NCBI GenBank assembly: GCA_942486035.1
Contig: CALNXK010000036.1
Location: 423,501-487,500 of the forward strand
Length of the DNA stretch: 64,000 bases
From: Porites lobata
Taxonomy: Eukaryota; Cnidaria; Anthozoa; Scleractinia; Poritidae
Direction: 5' to 3'
Each line of letters begins with the position of its first letter. Within the stretch, counting starts at the first letter, position 1. Under the pieces are notes generated by a model that saw nothing but the letters and a program-made list of their open reading frames with translations, did not search any database and had not been told where the DNA came from. Both the position numbers and the translations under genes were made by a program. Below, one piece after another: positions 25,701-40,700 of the stretch.

Positions 25701-28700
25701 GTAAAGAGAAATTAAAGCGTTGAAGCTCATTATATGGCAGCTCTCCACAAAGAAAATCCAATCAATATAGAACAATCATTAACCGAGGTGGGGGTGGCTA
25801 TTTACCCAGCCGCGAAGCCACCGACACTGAGGTGAATAATTGTTTTAGTATATACTAAAACAGTGAGATAATTGAGCACGAAAATGATGGTTTTTAACTT
25901 AATGTTTACTGTTACCAACGATTACGATTTTGGCGCGCAATGACCGAGAGGCAGTCGCGTTTTCTTGCCGACAAATAAGACTTTTGAAGGCATTTGTTTA
26001 GCTCTTGCGAGGAAATGTCTTCAAAGGAGTTGTGAATTCTTTTTGTATTTGAAACCATTCTGTTAAAAAGTTTTAAATGTAGTTTGAGACTTATTTATGA
26101 ACATGTCAGCTAAATAAAGTAAGGCAAGACTTAATTTGTGTTTGTAAACAAAAAACGTTTTCACCGATTTCATCTATAAATTCAAGTCAAACATGCAAAG
26201 CCTTACCTGTTAAACTTCCAAACCAAATCTCGCCACCTTCTTCGTGTATTTCGGGAACAGCCTGTTTGATTATTTGTGAAACTTCTTTGTTTGTTACAGC
26301 ACCAAACCGGGAAGCCGTTTTGCACTTATTAACTTACGCGAGTTTGGCGTCGCTCGCTCGGAGGAGCCGGAGGTGAATCAGCGAATAGCACTGGATATGC
26401 GGAGTAGCCAATCAGAGCGCGAGAAAAACGCTATCCACTGTTATAGTATATACTAAAAACGACTATTTCAGATATCATTCATTGGATAAGTAAATAATGG
26501 ACACTTATTTTCCGCAGTAATTTGAAATCAAACGCTATTACAGCGCTACCTGAAATAGTCTTCATGAACTTGAGGAGTCTCACTTCACTGTAAGTTCCAG
26601 TGCACTCTAGTAAGTCTTGTAGATGATGGAAATGCTCTATTTGACTCCTATAATGATCACAAGAACCTAAAATTGCAAATGAGAGGTTCATTTGGGCTGC
26701 AACACATCATCGCAACGCGTGGCCTAAATATAGAGACAGTGGTAAGACACAGCGGGATGCTACCCTAGAAGATATTGGCTCGTGAAAACCAGAAATTGGC
26801 CTTGTATATGAGTGTTCCGGGGTATGACTCTTATATGTTAATGACCATTGTAACTATCTTCATCAATAAAACATTTGCTTAGTCTAGTAGAATGTCATCA
26901 TTATTACCAACGTAACATAATCATATCGCGTCATAACTGTCCAAGAAAAGAAACTTTTAACAACTTTTATTACCTTTCTGTCAGTCATTTTTGATTACTT
27001 TGTTTTTCCACAGGAGTTTAGAATCAAACGCTATAACAGCGTTACCTGAAGAAGTCTTTGCCCATTTGAGTGTTCTAACTTCCCTGTATGTAAAAAGCTT
27101 AACTTGTTGTATAAAAGAGAGAATTTAAACCTATTCAGACCGAGGGGCGTTTGGCCCACCCCTTCCTCCCCTTGCTAAAGTACTGAATAATTTCAAAACC
27201 TTTAAAGCCATAACCACCAAACTTAGCGAATTTTCCTAAAAATTAACTTGAAGCATTTTAAAGTCGTTGTGGCTTATACGGCAACGTTGACGTTGCGATG
27301 GTAACCGAGTTTCCACAGCCATGTTTATTAGAATTTACTTTTCCCTTGTAAAAAGGATTTATTTTTATTTTTACTCGTTAAATTAAATCGTTACGCTTCA
27401 TTTAGCAACGTTTTATCCAATGTATCATAATGGTTAGTGTTATCCAGGGTTTTTAGTGATTGATTTGAGAAAGGAGCCCTACCCGGTCGCAGTAAGCAAA
27501 CGACACCCGTTCTGAAGGGAGTTAAACTATTGCCTCTTCTCTCAAGTAGTTTTGTAATTATCATGAATATTATAATAATTCACAATATTTTCTGGCTGGC
27601 CTAACTAACCTATTTAATGTTCAAAGAATCACTAAACAGTAGGGACGTGCAATTTATAGCTTGTATAAAGGGAGAAGTGTGTAGTGTAGTGTAGTGTAGT
27701 GGTCAGGTAGGGAGGGACATTGAAAGTGATTAAAAGAAAGTTAAAGGAGGAGAAAGAAAGAAAGCTTAACAAAGAATATGTGCCGATGTGACCTGTACGT
27801 CGATGTGCTGGCCAGACTAGCCTACTGTATGTGTAAAGTATCACTTAACAGAATGGTACAATTTTTAACTTGTATAAGTTGAGAATATGTACTATAGTGA
27901 TGAGGTAAGGACTGACATTGAAAGCAACTAAAAGAAAGCTAGAGGAGGGGGAAGAAAAGAACGTTCAACAAAGAGTATGTGCCGATGTAATATGAGTACT
28001 AAACATGCCACATTTAATATATTTTTTTCCAAAGGTATTTGAGTTCAAACGCTATAACCGCGCTACCTGAAGGAGTCTTCGCCAATCTGAGTAGTTTAAC
28101 CAAGCTGTTAGTAAGATACTTGTGACTTAATAATAAGGTCTGGCTGTATGTAATGTTACTGATTACGGAAAAGTAACGCTACCTCCATGTCTTGTGTTAC
28201 GCATTTTGCGCTTGTATGTACCTGTATACAGCTATTTCGAGAAAGGTTGTCCACAAAAATGTGCACGCGACAATCCCGAAAGGTAATATGGAATGTTGGT
28301 CAATACACTGTTCCTGGCGTGCTGAGCTGTCGAACCTACTTTTGTTGCTTTCCTTTAATACTGGCAAACAGACGTCCAAGGTCTCTCGTGCCATTCTTGC
28401 ACATTTCTTCGAAGAACAGTGAACTCAAAACCACCCACAATCCCTTTCGGGATTGTAGCGTGCACTTTTTCCAACAACCTTTCTCGAAATAGCTGTATGG
28501 ACCAGCTACCGCTACTAATGCGAGTATTTGTCATCAATTCATCAATTTAATTTGTTAAAGGCATTCTGCTAGTGACTGTACTGTGATGACCAGTTGCCAA
28601 CACTCCTAATGACCGTTTAGGGGCTGAGCGAGAGATTGGGTCGATGTTTTCTCGCAATGCGACATGGAACTGGTTTTTTGCGAGGAATTTCTGCGCAACC

Positions 28701-31700
28701 TATCACTAGCAAATAAAAGGAAAGTTGGAATGCCCAAAACAGTCCCAAAGAGCAACTTGACAGGCAACTGAGCAAGTTTAAAGGGCAAACCCAAGATAGT
28801 ATAATCAAAAATCGCTTTAAAGTTCTGTTAATTAACCACTGAATTTTTTCAGTCCACAAAAATGCATGCCGGCGCCTATCTAAACTAAGGGGCTGTTTAC
28901 ACGGAGGTAGGAAGATCCAGGAAGGTGGATTACCCTAGTGCCATATGTTTTCTGCATTCGGTTTACTTACAAAGAGTTCTACTTGTCCCTAGCACTAGGA
29001 TATTCCTATCTGCGAGATAGTAAGATCCAAAAAGTGCTGCGGGTCGTTCAGTGGCTAATCACGGCAATAAAAGCCAACCATTTCGTTTGAAAAGAAATAC
29101 CAGAAGCAGTGCTGTAAAACTGGAGGAGGCCAAACAAGAGCTACAGGAATCTTACGATCGAGAACAAGAGAAGTATGTGAATGAAAAGATTCATGCAATT
29201 ACTGACGCTATACAACACCAAAAATCTGGTCTTGCATGGGAAACGGTAAACGAGTTCACAAGAAGAAACGGCACAAACAGGGGTCGAATAAAAGCCAAAA
29301 GTCCTGAAGACCGTGTCAGTAAATGGAAGATACACTTCTCAAACCTGCTAGGTAAACCACCCAGTGTCACAATAAAACCAACTGCTTCCATAATACATGA
29401 ACTTCTTCCCATCAACACGGATAACATAACCATGGAAGAACTGGTTAAAAGTATCAAAGGTTTCAAAAATAACAAAGCACATGGTCTCGACAACATACCA
29501 GTTGAAGTCTGGAAAGCTGGTGCCTTAAATCAACAATTGCTTGACATCTGCAACAAAACATTCAATGGTGACCGACCGAATATTTGGGTTAAAAGTGGAA
29601 TAATACCCCTACCAAAGAAAGGTGACTTGGGTGACACAGGAAACTATCTTGGTATATCCCTAACTGTCACAGCCGCGAAAATCTATAACAAGATTCTATT
29701 AGATCGAATAAGACCTCATCTGGATCCTCTGCTCAGGGTGAACCAAAATGGATTTCGTACGGGTAGATCTACACTACCGCAAATTTTAACTCTGCGTAGG
29801 CTCATAGAGGGAATAAAAGAAAAACAGCTTCCTGTAATATTGACTTTCGTAGACTTCAGTAAAGCCTTTGATTCGGTACATCGTGGGAAATTGATGGAGA
29901 TCTTGAAGGCATATGGAATTCCAACAAAGATAGTGGATGCCATCAGCATACTCTACAAGGACACCGAAGCACAAGTGATAACTCCTGATGGTGATACGGA
30001 ATTCTTTGAAATTCTTGCGGGAGTTCTGCAAGGAGACACACTCGCACCTTTCCTATTTATCATAGCCCTGGATTATGCCCTTAGAGAAGCTACAAGAGAA
30101 ACACACACTGGGTTCACGCTTACACCACGGCAGAGCTCCCGTCATGTAGCAACATACATCACCGACACTGATTTCGCGGATGATCTTGCCTTAATTTCTG
30201 ACTATCTTGAAGAGGCACAACTTCTCTTATTAAGACTGGAGGTTGCTGCGAAAACAGTGGGTCTGCATGTTAACTACAAGAAAACGGAATACATGCTGTA
30301 CAATCAACCTGTAGGTGATCTTGTCACACTGGGAGGGAACAAATTGAAGCAAGTAGATAACTTCAAATACCTTGGTTCGTGGATACAATCCAGTGAAAAG
30401 GACATGAATATAAGAATTGGACAAGCTTGGAGTGCACTCAACAAAATGATGAAAGTGTGGAAATCAAACCTAAAAAATCATCTCAAAATAGGTTTCTTTC
30501 GGGCCACAGTTGAAAGTGTACTGCTTTATGGTGCTGAATGCTGGACGATGACTGGAAAGATGAGGAATAGACTAGATGGTACGTATACAAGAATGCAGAG
30601 CAGTTCTTGGAGTTTCCTGGAAGGAGCATAAAACCAACAAAGAACTGTACGGCAACCTTCCTAAGATTACAGATACACTGATGATCAGGAGGCTGCGGTT
30701 TATAGGACACTGTTGGAGAAAAAAGGATGAGGTGATAAGTGATCTACTACTCTGGGAACCAAAGCACGGCTCAAGAAAGAGAGGAAGAGCAGCATTAACA
30801 TACGTAGACCAGCTGCAAAAATGATACTGGTTTGAGCATTGCTGAACTGAAGAACATCATGGAAAACCGGAAGGAATGGATGAAGCTAGTTAATGGAATT
30901 CGAGTTCGCTCGAAATAAGCAAGCAAGCATTTCCTTTGGCGTTATCACGAGTTGATTATTCTCACGTGATAACTCTGCTAAAATGTACGTATTACTACGC
31001 TTTTCAAAGACACGCAAATTCTGAAGTTCAAAAGCCAACTTGCGTTTGCGTTTCTTCACTGCCGTCAATCATCTTAGCGTTCCTCTTAAGAAAGAGCAGT
31101 TTACTTCAACAAGTTCAAAATTTCATGGTTTGTGATTGGTGGATTTCGATCCGTTTTTGTGAATTTCTGTGTATCAAGGTTCCTTGCCTGGGCACCACAC
31201 GGACTAAAATCTCTGCATGTAAACCCAACGAAAAATTGTTCCACCCTCTAGGATTTTCCTGGTACTGGGATCTTCCTCCCTCCATACAAACAGACCCTAA
31301 GCTCACATGCAGCGGAAACTTATACATATACTGGCAGCATCATAACTGCTTAGTGAATAATAGGAGAAGAATATTTCAGGAAAGCAAAAAAAAAAGTTAA
31401 CGTAGTCGGTAATTGGACTACCATTTTTTTTTTATTCACAGGTCCATAGAATCAAATAAGATAACAGTATTGCCAGAAAGAGTATTTTCCAGCCTCATAA
31501 ATCTTCAGGAACTGTAAGCCATTACATGACACTACTATTTACCTTCTTAACACTGATTTGCATTCAGCTACGAACGAGTTTATTAATGCGTTATTTTCCC
31601 ATTTTCTTTACCCGCTAATTTCGAGACCAACTCGACTTACTTCGTACAGCGCCACCCAGATTGATAATATTTTTACTAACAATATTTCTGCCTTGTGTGA

Positions 31701-34700
31701 CAATGGACTCATTATTAATGACCTGTCCGACCATTTACCAATCTTCACACTCTGTTACACTGATGCTCATTCTTCAACAATTAAGCCTAAGGAAAGTGTT
31801 GCCATTCGCAACTTCTCTAGTCAGAATATTAATGCATTTAACAACCTTTTGTGTGAATTCGATTGGAATTGTCTAATTTATGCTGATGCTAACGCCGCTT
31901 ACAATGGGTTCCTACAAAAATATACTGAATTTTATAACAAGAGTTTTCCGATAAAGTTTTGTCAAGGGAAAAACCTAAAAACTCTGTATAATCCGTGGCT
32001 TACAACTGGAATCTTGAAATCAATCAAAACAAAGTCTAGGCTGTATAAATTGTTCTTAAGGAAAGCAAGTCATAAGCGTGAATCCAGCTATAAGTCATTT
32101 AGAAATAAGCTAACTTGTCTTGTTCGTATCGCCAGGAAAAGTTATTATGACAACAAATTGGATAAGGCTAGATCAAACTTAAAGCAAACATGGAAAATTC
32201 TTAATGAAGTGATCAACAGGCGTGTCACTAAATCGCCGTATCCTGCAAGCTTCACCAAAAATGAAATGGAAATTAGCAATCCTACTAACATTGCCAATAA
32301 ATTCTGTGATTACTTCACCAATATAGGGCCAAATTTGGCGAGCAAAATTCCTTCCACAAATTCGTCACCCAAGGATTTCTTAAGCAGCGCTCTTTCCGAA
32401 TCCATTTCACCGCAACCACTAACGGTCGGTGAATTAAACAATATTGTTAAATCGTTCAACGCCAACAAAGCTCCTGGACATGATAATATATCCATGAAGA
32501 TAATTCATCGGTCTTTCCAAAATATTGCGCAGCCTCTTGTAACCATTATAAACACTTCGTTGTCTACTGGTGTGTTTCCTGAATCTCTCAAAATGCCAAA
32601 GTGATTCCAGTTTCTAAGGCAGATGACCCAACACTTTTTAGTAATTACAGGCCAATATCAATTCTTCCAGCCTTTTCTAAACTCTTTGAAAAAGTCATGT
32701 ACAACCGACTGATTAATTTCTTAAATTTGCATAATGTTTTATACTCGAAACAATTTGGATTCCGTAATAATCATTCGACTGCATTAGCGTTAATTGACTT
32801 GATCAACAACATATCTTCAGCTATCGACAGAAATGAAACAACTTTAGGCATCTTCTTAGATCTTTCTAAGGCGTTTGGTACTATTAATCATGAAATATTG
32901 TGTCAAAAACTGCAACACTATGGTATTCGGGATACTGCTTTGGCGTGGATCAAAAACTATCTTGACGATCGGACTCAATTTGTCCAGTTTGGGTCCCATC
33001 GATCTTATCCGAGGAAAATGTTATGTGGCGTCCCGCAGGGCTCAATTCTTGGACCTCTTTTGCTTATTATTTACATTAATGATCTTCCTAATGTCTCTAG
33101 TCTCACTCAATCTTTACTGTTTGCTGATGACACAAGAATCTTTTGTTCCCATAAAGATGCCAATCACCTCGTTTCTATTGTTAACAATGAACTTGCAAAA
33201 ATAATTATTTGGCTTAAAGTGAATAAGTTATCTTTAAATCTGACTAAAACAAATTTTATGATTTTTCATCCAAGGCAAAAGAAAGTCAATGTTAATGTCC
33301 CTCTTACTCTGGAAAATACCGTGATCAAGCAAGTCACGGAGACAAAATTTCTAGGTGTTCTCATTGATCAGCATCTCTCTTGGAAACCACATATTGATTT
33401 CGTCTCACAAAAAAATTTCGAAAAGTGTGGGAATTATTGCGAAAGCCCGCTTTTACCTATCATCCCAAACTTTGATGACCTTGTATTACTCCCTTGTATA
33501 TCCTTTCTTAACATACTGTAATGTCGCCTGGTCCTCCACCTACTGTTCCAACCTAAACTGTAATTACCTTTTGCAAAAGCGTCTAGTGCGACTCATAACA
33601 AAAGCTCACTATCTAGCAAATACCGCCCCTTTATTTAGCCAGCTTAAAGTCCTTGACATATTTAATATTAATTCATTTTCTGTCGCTACCTTTATGTATT
33701 CTTATCACCATAATCTTTTGCCTAATAGCTTTCATGACTTGTTCTTAAGTAGTAATCAAGTCCATCAATACGAAACTCGACTAGCCTCTCAGTATAGACC
33801 TCATTTTTGTAGAGCAAATATAAAGCAATTCAGTATCCTTTACCGAGGACCTAAAATCTGGAATTCGTTGCCTGTTTCACTAATTAGCTCTCCTTCTATA
33901 TCTGTTTTTAAAAAAAAATTAAAGAATTATCTCACTGATAGCCGATCTGTCGTTTAATTTTCTTATCTTGCTCACTCTGCACTCAGCCATGAACTTAGTT
34001 CACTAGGTAGTTGAAGGAAGCTTATTAATATAAGCTTCAAGCTTCGTTAGGCTTCCTTGTCACATTAATTTTATAATTTAATTAACACCTTTTGTTCATG
34101 CTGTGTAAGGAATTGTGAGTGACTAAATAAATAAAATAAAAAAATATATATACTTGCTTATTTTTTGGCTCTTGGCCTCTACTTAAGAAAACAATGAAAA
34201 CAGTCTTTTTTTCGATTTTCAGGAGAATATCGTCAAACGAGATAACGGGATTACCGGAAAGAGTATTTTTTAGCCTGGAGAAGCTGCAATTCCTGTTTGT
34301 ATACCTTTCTCCTTTTACTCCTCCTGAGAATTTGCGCTTCATGGCAAACAATTCGTGATACGCACGCACAATGAGAGTTGACACTTAATAAACATTATAA
34401 AGGGCATTTTGCATTAGAGAGGGAATTAAAACCAGGAACTCCTCAACTTACATCCTTAATCGGTCAAGACAATCTTTTTTCTGAGTGCTTAAGACAATCA
34501 TAATTTTTCTTGCAAGATGCACACACTTCCGTAATGTATTTCCCAAACTGAGAAAAAAGAAGCGTTCCCTAGCAACAGGAGAGATCACAGAAGGCACATC
34601 ATCCTAGCACCATACGCTTTCTTTGTTCGGTTTCCATGCAAAGGGTTATGATTCCGTCATCGATGTTCATTTTTTTGTGGTTATTTACTCGGATTTATGT

Positions 34701-37700
34701 GCGTTAACATACCATGGCCTGTCACAGGGGCACCCAACGACTGTTTTCGGTAAAACACAGAGAAGCAAATATTGCCCACAATTTTCTGTTGCTTGAGAAC
34801 GGTTAAAATTTTCGAAGCTTATCTAATGAATTTACTACGAGTTTCTGAATTATTAATTTTTCTCATTTCACTTTCAAGTTAGGTTATTTTTCGTAGAGAA
34901 AGGAAACCTAAAATTTTCGGATTCAAAAATGTGATGGACAGACACTCAGGAGCAACCAATGGCTGTTTTCTGAAAAATGACCGTTCGGGGAAGCAAATAT
35001 TGCGTAGAATTTTCTACAGCTTGAGGATGGTTAAAAGTTTCTAAATTGCCTTTCCACTCATGTTCAATTTTCCAAGCTTATCTAATAAATACCCTACGAT
35101 TTTCTGAAGGTTAATTTTTCACATTTCACTCCCCACGTTAAGGTATTTTCGAAGAAAAAGAAACCTGAATTTTTCGGATTAAAAAATGTGATGGAGAGAG
35201 GAATCACGAAAAAATTGCACTTTCGTAAAAAGTTAAATTTCATCTAAAATTTTTGAGGAAAGAATACGGAAGCACTTGCAATTTCGAAAAGACTCAAGTT
35301 CCCCTAGCATGACAGAACAGATACAAATTTTAGAATGCACTTCTAGAGATCTAAAGTGTTTTCAATGTATTTATGAGGAAAGCGTCCTTGGTTGCCCCTG
35401 AACACTGAAGGCCTTGCAACTGTAATTTCAAGAAAACTCACGTTCCCCCAAGATGACTGAATAGATATAAATTCTATAGCGTTGCCTAGAATACATTTCT
35501 AAAGATATAAAAGTACTCTGGATACGCAAATAGTGTTTTTAATGTATCTAGGAGGAAATCGTTGGGGCCCCTGCTGTCATCCAGTACTAAACATTTTTCA
35601 AGGGCTCGGCATAAATTTTTATTTTTAATCTGATGATTTCATTAATTGTTTGACTTCTTCGAAAATGTTGGTGTGAAAGAAATTATTCTAAACTTCAGGT
35701 TGCTTGGCAGAACTGTTGTTTTTGTCATAATTAGTATCTGCTTTCTTTATGTTAGTTTATTAAATCTCTTTTCAAGATAGAGTAGTGGATTAAATAAGAT
35801 ATTTATTATATTTTTATTTTTGATAGTTTGATTAGAATCCCTATTTTTACGTTCGTTTTACTTTACTTTATACACTTTCATGATTGCTTCCAGTTAGCAC
35901 TACCTACATGTTTCAGTCGGCATATCATCTTAAAATATTTTATTTGTGACGCTTAAACAAGTGAAATATTCTGTGTATACGTCTGAATAAGTCAAACCTC
36001 CATTAGCTTCAAGAAATCTACGTTAACAGTTTTTTTAAAGTCCATTCTAACCAAGATAGGTCTGATTTAGACAATGCTTTTGTTCACTTGACACAAAGTA
36101 TCCTGTAATGTCCTATGAAAACCTGTTTTTTTTTAAAAATAAGTTAATGACATTTTCAGTCTCAAAAGCAGGTTTTTACCAAACCTTAGGAATGTCAAAA
36201 TACAAATGGTCTGTTTTGCTTCTGCAGGTATTTGTCGTCAAACAATATTACATTCCTGCCTAAAAGAGTGTTCTCCAACCTAGCATATCTCTTCTACCTG
36301 TACGTAAGATCAGTTAACCCCCCTTAAGCTTAACTATTCTTTAGCCTCTAAGGGCGTGCAGCAACTAACAGCCAATTAAAAAAAAGAACACACCGAATAT
36401 GCATGAGGATAAAATCACTAATATCTAGGTAGAGAAAGAGGTTGAACGTTGAACAATTTGATTCTCCTTTTCGATGCTGTGAGGAATGCTTAGACAGCTT
36501 TGCATTTCTCAGCAAGTTCAGGAGATAAAGGGATGTTTAGTCAACTGAAGCAGACATTCTTCAAAAAGCACATGTCATCCGTCGAGTTGTATTCTTGATG
36601 TTCTTGTTGTGTTCTCAGGCAATATTCCGTACGGCTATTTTTCCTTCGCAAAACGTGTGACTTCCACATTGAAACAACGCAACCTCGTCCCTAGGCTTCC
36701 CTATAGAGCGTTTTCACTCACGTGGCCAGCATCTATGCAAATTTATTAGAACAAAAGAAAGCGTTTACAGAAGAAAAGAGTTTTACTCCCTAAGGATTGG
36801 CTTGGAACACCAACATGGCCGCCGTGACGTCATGTGGAAACGCTCCGTTTCCCTTTGCTATTAACGTCAGGTTTCCGATATCGCAAATGTCTTCCAAATT
36901 TGGTCAAGGCTAGCTGATTATGAAGAATTAGCCGTGGGATATGAGCCAATAAGAAAAGGGAATTAATATATTATGAATAAATAACAAGAGTTTTTTTAGG
37001 TTTTCCTGTACATAGTACTGTAAATTGTAATTTGGGTTGTACAGTTTCTGTTAAATGTCTTCACTACATTAATAGTAGGAAATTATTGACCTTGTGTTTT
37101 CCTTAGGTATCTGGGTAATAACAATATAACAACATACCACGAAAGTGTGTTTGCTAATCTGAGAAGACTGGTCATACTGTAAGCAAAAAAATATCCATAG
37201 TTAATCACAGTGTGATAAAAAACTTTCAAAGAAAGAAATGGCGCTATATAACGTGCACTTGTGACCATAGACTTCTTAGATCAGTGTACCCCACCGGCCC
37301 CACCCCTGGCCTAACCCAACATTTTTCCAAAGTGAGAAGTTTCTGGTAATGTTGGTGTTAGGGTAAGGGTAGGTAACAAAAATAGCCAGCATGTTACGCA
37401 AATCCATAGGTCAATTATTATTATTATTATTATTATTATTATTGTTATCATCCTCCCTCATTTTAAACTTTCTTTTGCAGTACACTTGGTTGTCAATAGA
37501 AATTTTCCACTTTCGATTGAACAATTATACTAATAATATTTAAAAAGATTTAGATATTTGCCGCAATTTAGAAGAGAAAGACGTTAATTCTTCTTTTGTT
37601 ACTCAGTTTCAATGGCTTAAGAGTAATGAACAAATATATACTTTAAAAGGTAGGTTGAGTTTGATCGTCCGGGTGAACGTAGTCCTGAATAGGACTGTTG

Positions 37701-40700
37701 TTGTTGAAAGTGATTGACGTTTCGTTAACCTGTGTGCGGTAGTCATCTTCAGAGTCAAAGTATAGGACAGTTGTTGTTGACAGTGACTGACGGTTTGACA
37801 ACCTGTGCGGTAGTCATCTTCAGAGTCAAAGTCTTTGACTCTGAAGATGACTACCGCACAGGTTGTCGAAATGTAAGTCACTGTCAACAACAACAGTCCT
37901 ATTCAGGACTACTTTCGCCCGGGCGATTAAACTCAACCTACTTAATTTTGCAGTGACTCTTGGGTTCAAATCTTTCACAGTGTATAATTTAGGTTAAAAA
38001 TTTGTAAGGTATTTTTTTATATTACCCCAGTTTTTGAAGTAAAAGCAATCCGTTTTCCTACAGGGAATTACATTCAACAAATATAACAGTTTTGCCTGAA
38101 AGACTGTTTTACAATCTTTACAATTTGAGAGACCTGTAAGTGAAAAATGTCCCAAAGTAATAAGTTCTGTGATCCTATTTATGCAAAAGAGAGAACCTGT
38201 GAATTCCGATTCACATTCATCAAGGTTTAATCTAATATCATAGAGAGGTTTTTCTCCGGGTACTCCGGTTTCCCCCTCTCCTTAACACAATTAAATGTAA
38301 AAGTTGCGTCTATAACTGTGATGATCTTCTTTCGTATAATTCTTTACCCCGCCATTATCATATATGATTTTCATAGATTTATGACCTCATCATCATCCGT
38401 TCACAGGTTTATAACGAACCAATTCAACGACCTGCTCCCAGTTGGCTCGTTAGCTCAATTGGTAGGGCGCTGCACAAGCTTTCTTTTCGCAACTGCAAAA
38501 GTTGTGTCTATAACTGCGATGATCTTCTTTCATATAATTTTTCACTCCGCAGTTCTCATATATGATTTTCATATATTCTTAACTTCAATCAATTACATTG
38601 TTTAACAAGTCGTGAAAAGATTTATTATAAAGCGCGACAAGCAGAGCGAATTAGTATTAGTTACTATTAGTCCTTATTTCCATTGCTCAACATTTGCATA
38701 TTACCTTTGAATTTTTGTTGTAAAACTGAACGATAGTCACTCTCCCGCTTTCTACATGCTCTTTTAATAGGAAATTGTCCTCAAACAAGATCACAACGTT
38801 GCCTGAAAAACTGTTTGCTAATCAAATATATCTTCGGCACCTGTAAGTAAAAACATAAATTGAGATGCTTCATCAGAAACAATTTTAGGTGAGGCTACAA
38901 TCTTAGATCACATAGAGGGAAAGTCTCGACTCCTCATGACATTCATTCGAAATCTATGACGAGGAAATGGCGCGTTTTGTCCTTTGGGCGTCTTCATTCT
39001 TGTTGCGGGAGGAGAAGAAGGTTTTTGCATTCAGTTTTGTTCCCTCTAAGATTGTTTGTGTGAAAGGATGCTTTTTGTCTATTGAGTAGGGTGTTATCTG
39101 CAGAAATCGCAGTTATATTCTTCGAATCATATAAGAGAAGGGTTGATATATTTGTTTAAATTAGTTGAAATCTAAATTTTTCAAGCTTGTAGAATTCACA
39201 TCCCACATCTTGGCGACAAATTATGGACGATTTTTAAAAATATTTTATTTTAAAGAAACTGCGATAAAATATTACTTAAATCCAAAGGAAGAAACAATAT
39301 GGATTTGCACAATTTTTTCTTTTAGCAAATATATTGCAAAAATGCAAAAACGTAGGAGTAAATCTGGGTCAAACATGGTAAATGCCACATTTGCCTATTT
39401 GTTTACACCCCGTGTTTTTTGGTACGCATATGTGGAATTTACCATCTTCGCATTTTGACGACATATTTACCATGAGCAAATTTGTGCAAATCCATTTTTT
39501 CGTCCAGTGATCTATTCTAGTACGAAGCCTGGTTTTCTTTAATGATGCAAACATCGTAAATCCCAAAGTGATGCGAAAAAATTAACTCATAAATGCCAGT
39601 TGTTGGAATAACATGTGGAACATGGTTAAGAATGTTACATGGCATTTCTTTCGCTACAAGACACGTAGAAAGACTTGTCACTTTTTCGTTATCCTTTGAT
39701 TAATAAATAGTTTTTACATACTTAGATATTCCATTTCATTCACAGGGAATTGTGGTCAAACAAGATAACCAGACTGCGGGAATCAATATTTGTCAATCTC
39801 AGAGATCTCTTTGTACTGTATGTGCTTTTTCTTTTTCTTGTTCTTCTCTCTCTGTTTTTATATGTTGTGACAGTTTGTGATGCATAGAATTTGTGTAAGA
39901 AATGAATTTATAATCGGTTGTAACCCTATTCAGACAGAGCTTTTTTGCTTCCTGCGACGGGGTGGAGGGGAGGCTCCCCTAGATAACTTCAAAACCCCTC
40001 ATGATAGGGCCGCTGAAATTACACAGAATAATGCACTTATCAATTCCAACATTTAGGCATAACTTGATTGACACAATGACGCAATCCGACGTCTTTATGA
40101 CGTCATATCGCTGAATTTATTGGCAAAATCTAAATTCCCCTCAAAGTAGCCATGAAGCGTAAAATAAATGGCAAGGTGTTTCATAAAATAGAGAAGTTGG
40201 TTGACATCTAAATATCTTAGACAAGATCAGTGATGCCATGATGACGTCATTTAGTATTTAAAAAGAATTTTGAACCATTCGCCATCTTGAATGCGCCATT
40301 TTGACTTAATTAGGTGCATAACGTTTTAATCAAAAATAAACATTCATCATGAATTTAAGAAAACAATACTCAATTAACTGTAAAATAAAAACCATAGCAA
40401 AAAAAATGTAAATTTTGAAAAACATGGCTGTCAAAACTCGGTTTCCATGGCAACGATAAAATATTGACATACTCCTCACGATGACTTAAAAAATTTCTTT
40501 AGATATATTTTAGGATAAAGTTGAATAACTTCAAAACCGTTGCAGTTATGACCACCAAACATCACTGCTGTTGTTAAAGAAAATTTATGTTGTGTTAGCC
40601 AGCTTCTTGACTACCAAGTATTTTACGCTTTATGTCTTCTTTGAAGAAAATTTGGATTTCGCCAAAAAATTCAACAATATGACGTCGTTATTCCCAGAAG

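Noticed and set aside
28187..28492. Three overlapping ORFs of 65-101 aa
   Set aside because: They fall inside the 28224-28498 MITE arms and are mirrored on the other strand.
29051..30631. Intact 526-aa ORF as a host gene
   Set aside because: It is a non-LTR reverse transcriptase with a FADD box and later frameshifts, hence a retrotransposon relic.
37609..37956. Paired ORFs on both strands with similar peptides
   Set aside because: Translation of the two arms of an inverted-repeat MITE.
38440..38485. tRNA gene candidate GGCTCGTTAGCTCAATTGGT
   Set aside because: No B-box or 3' half of a tRNA follows; flanked by two copies of a SINE tail.
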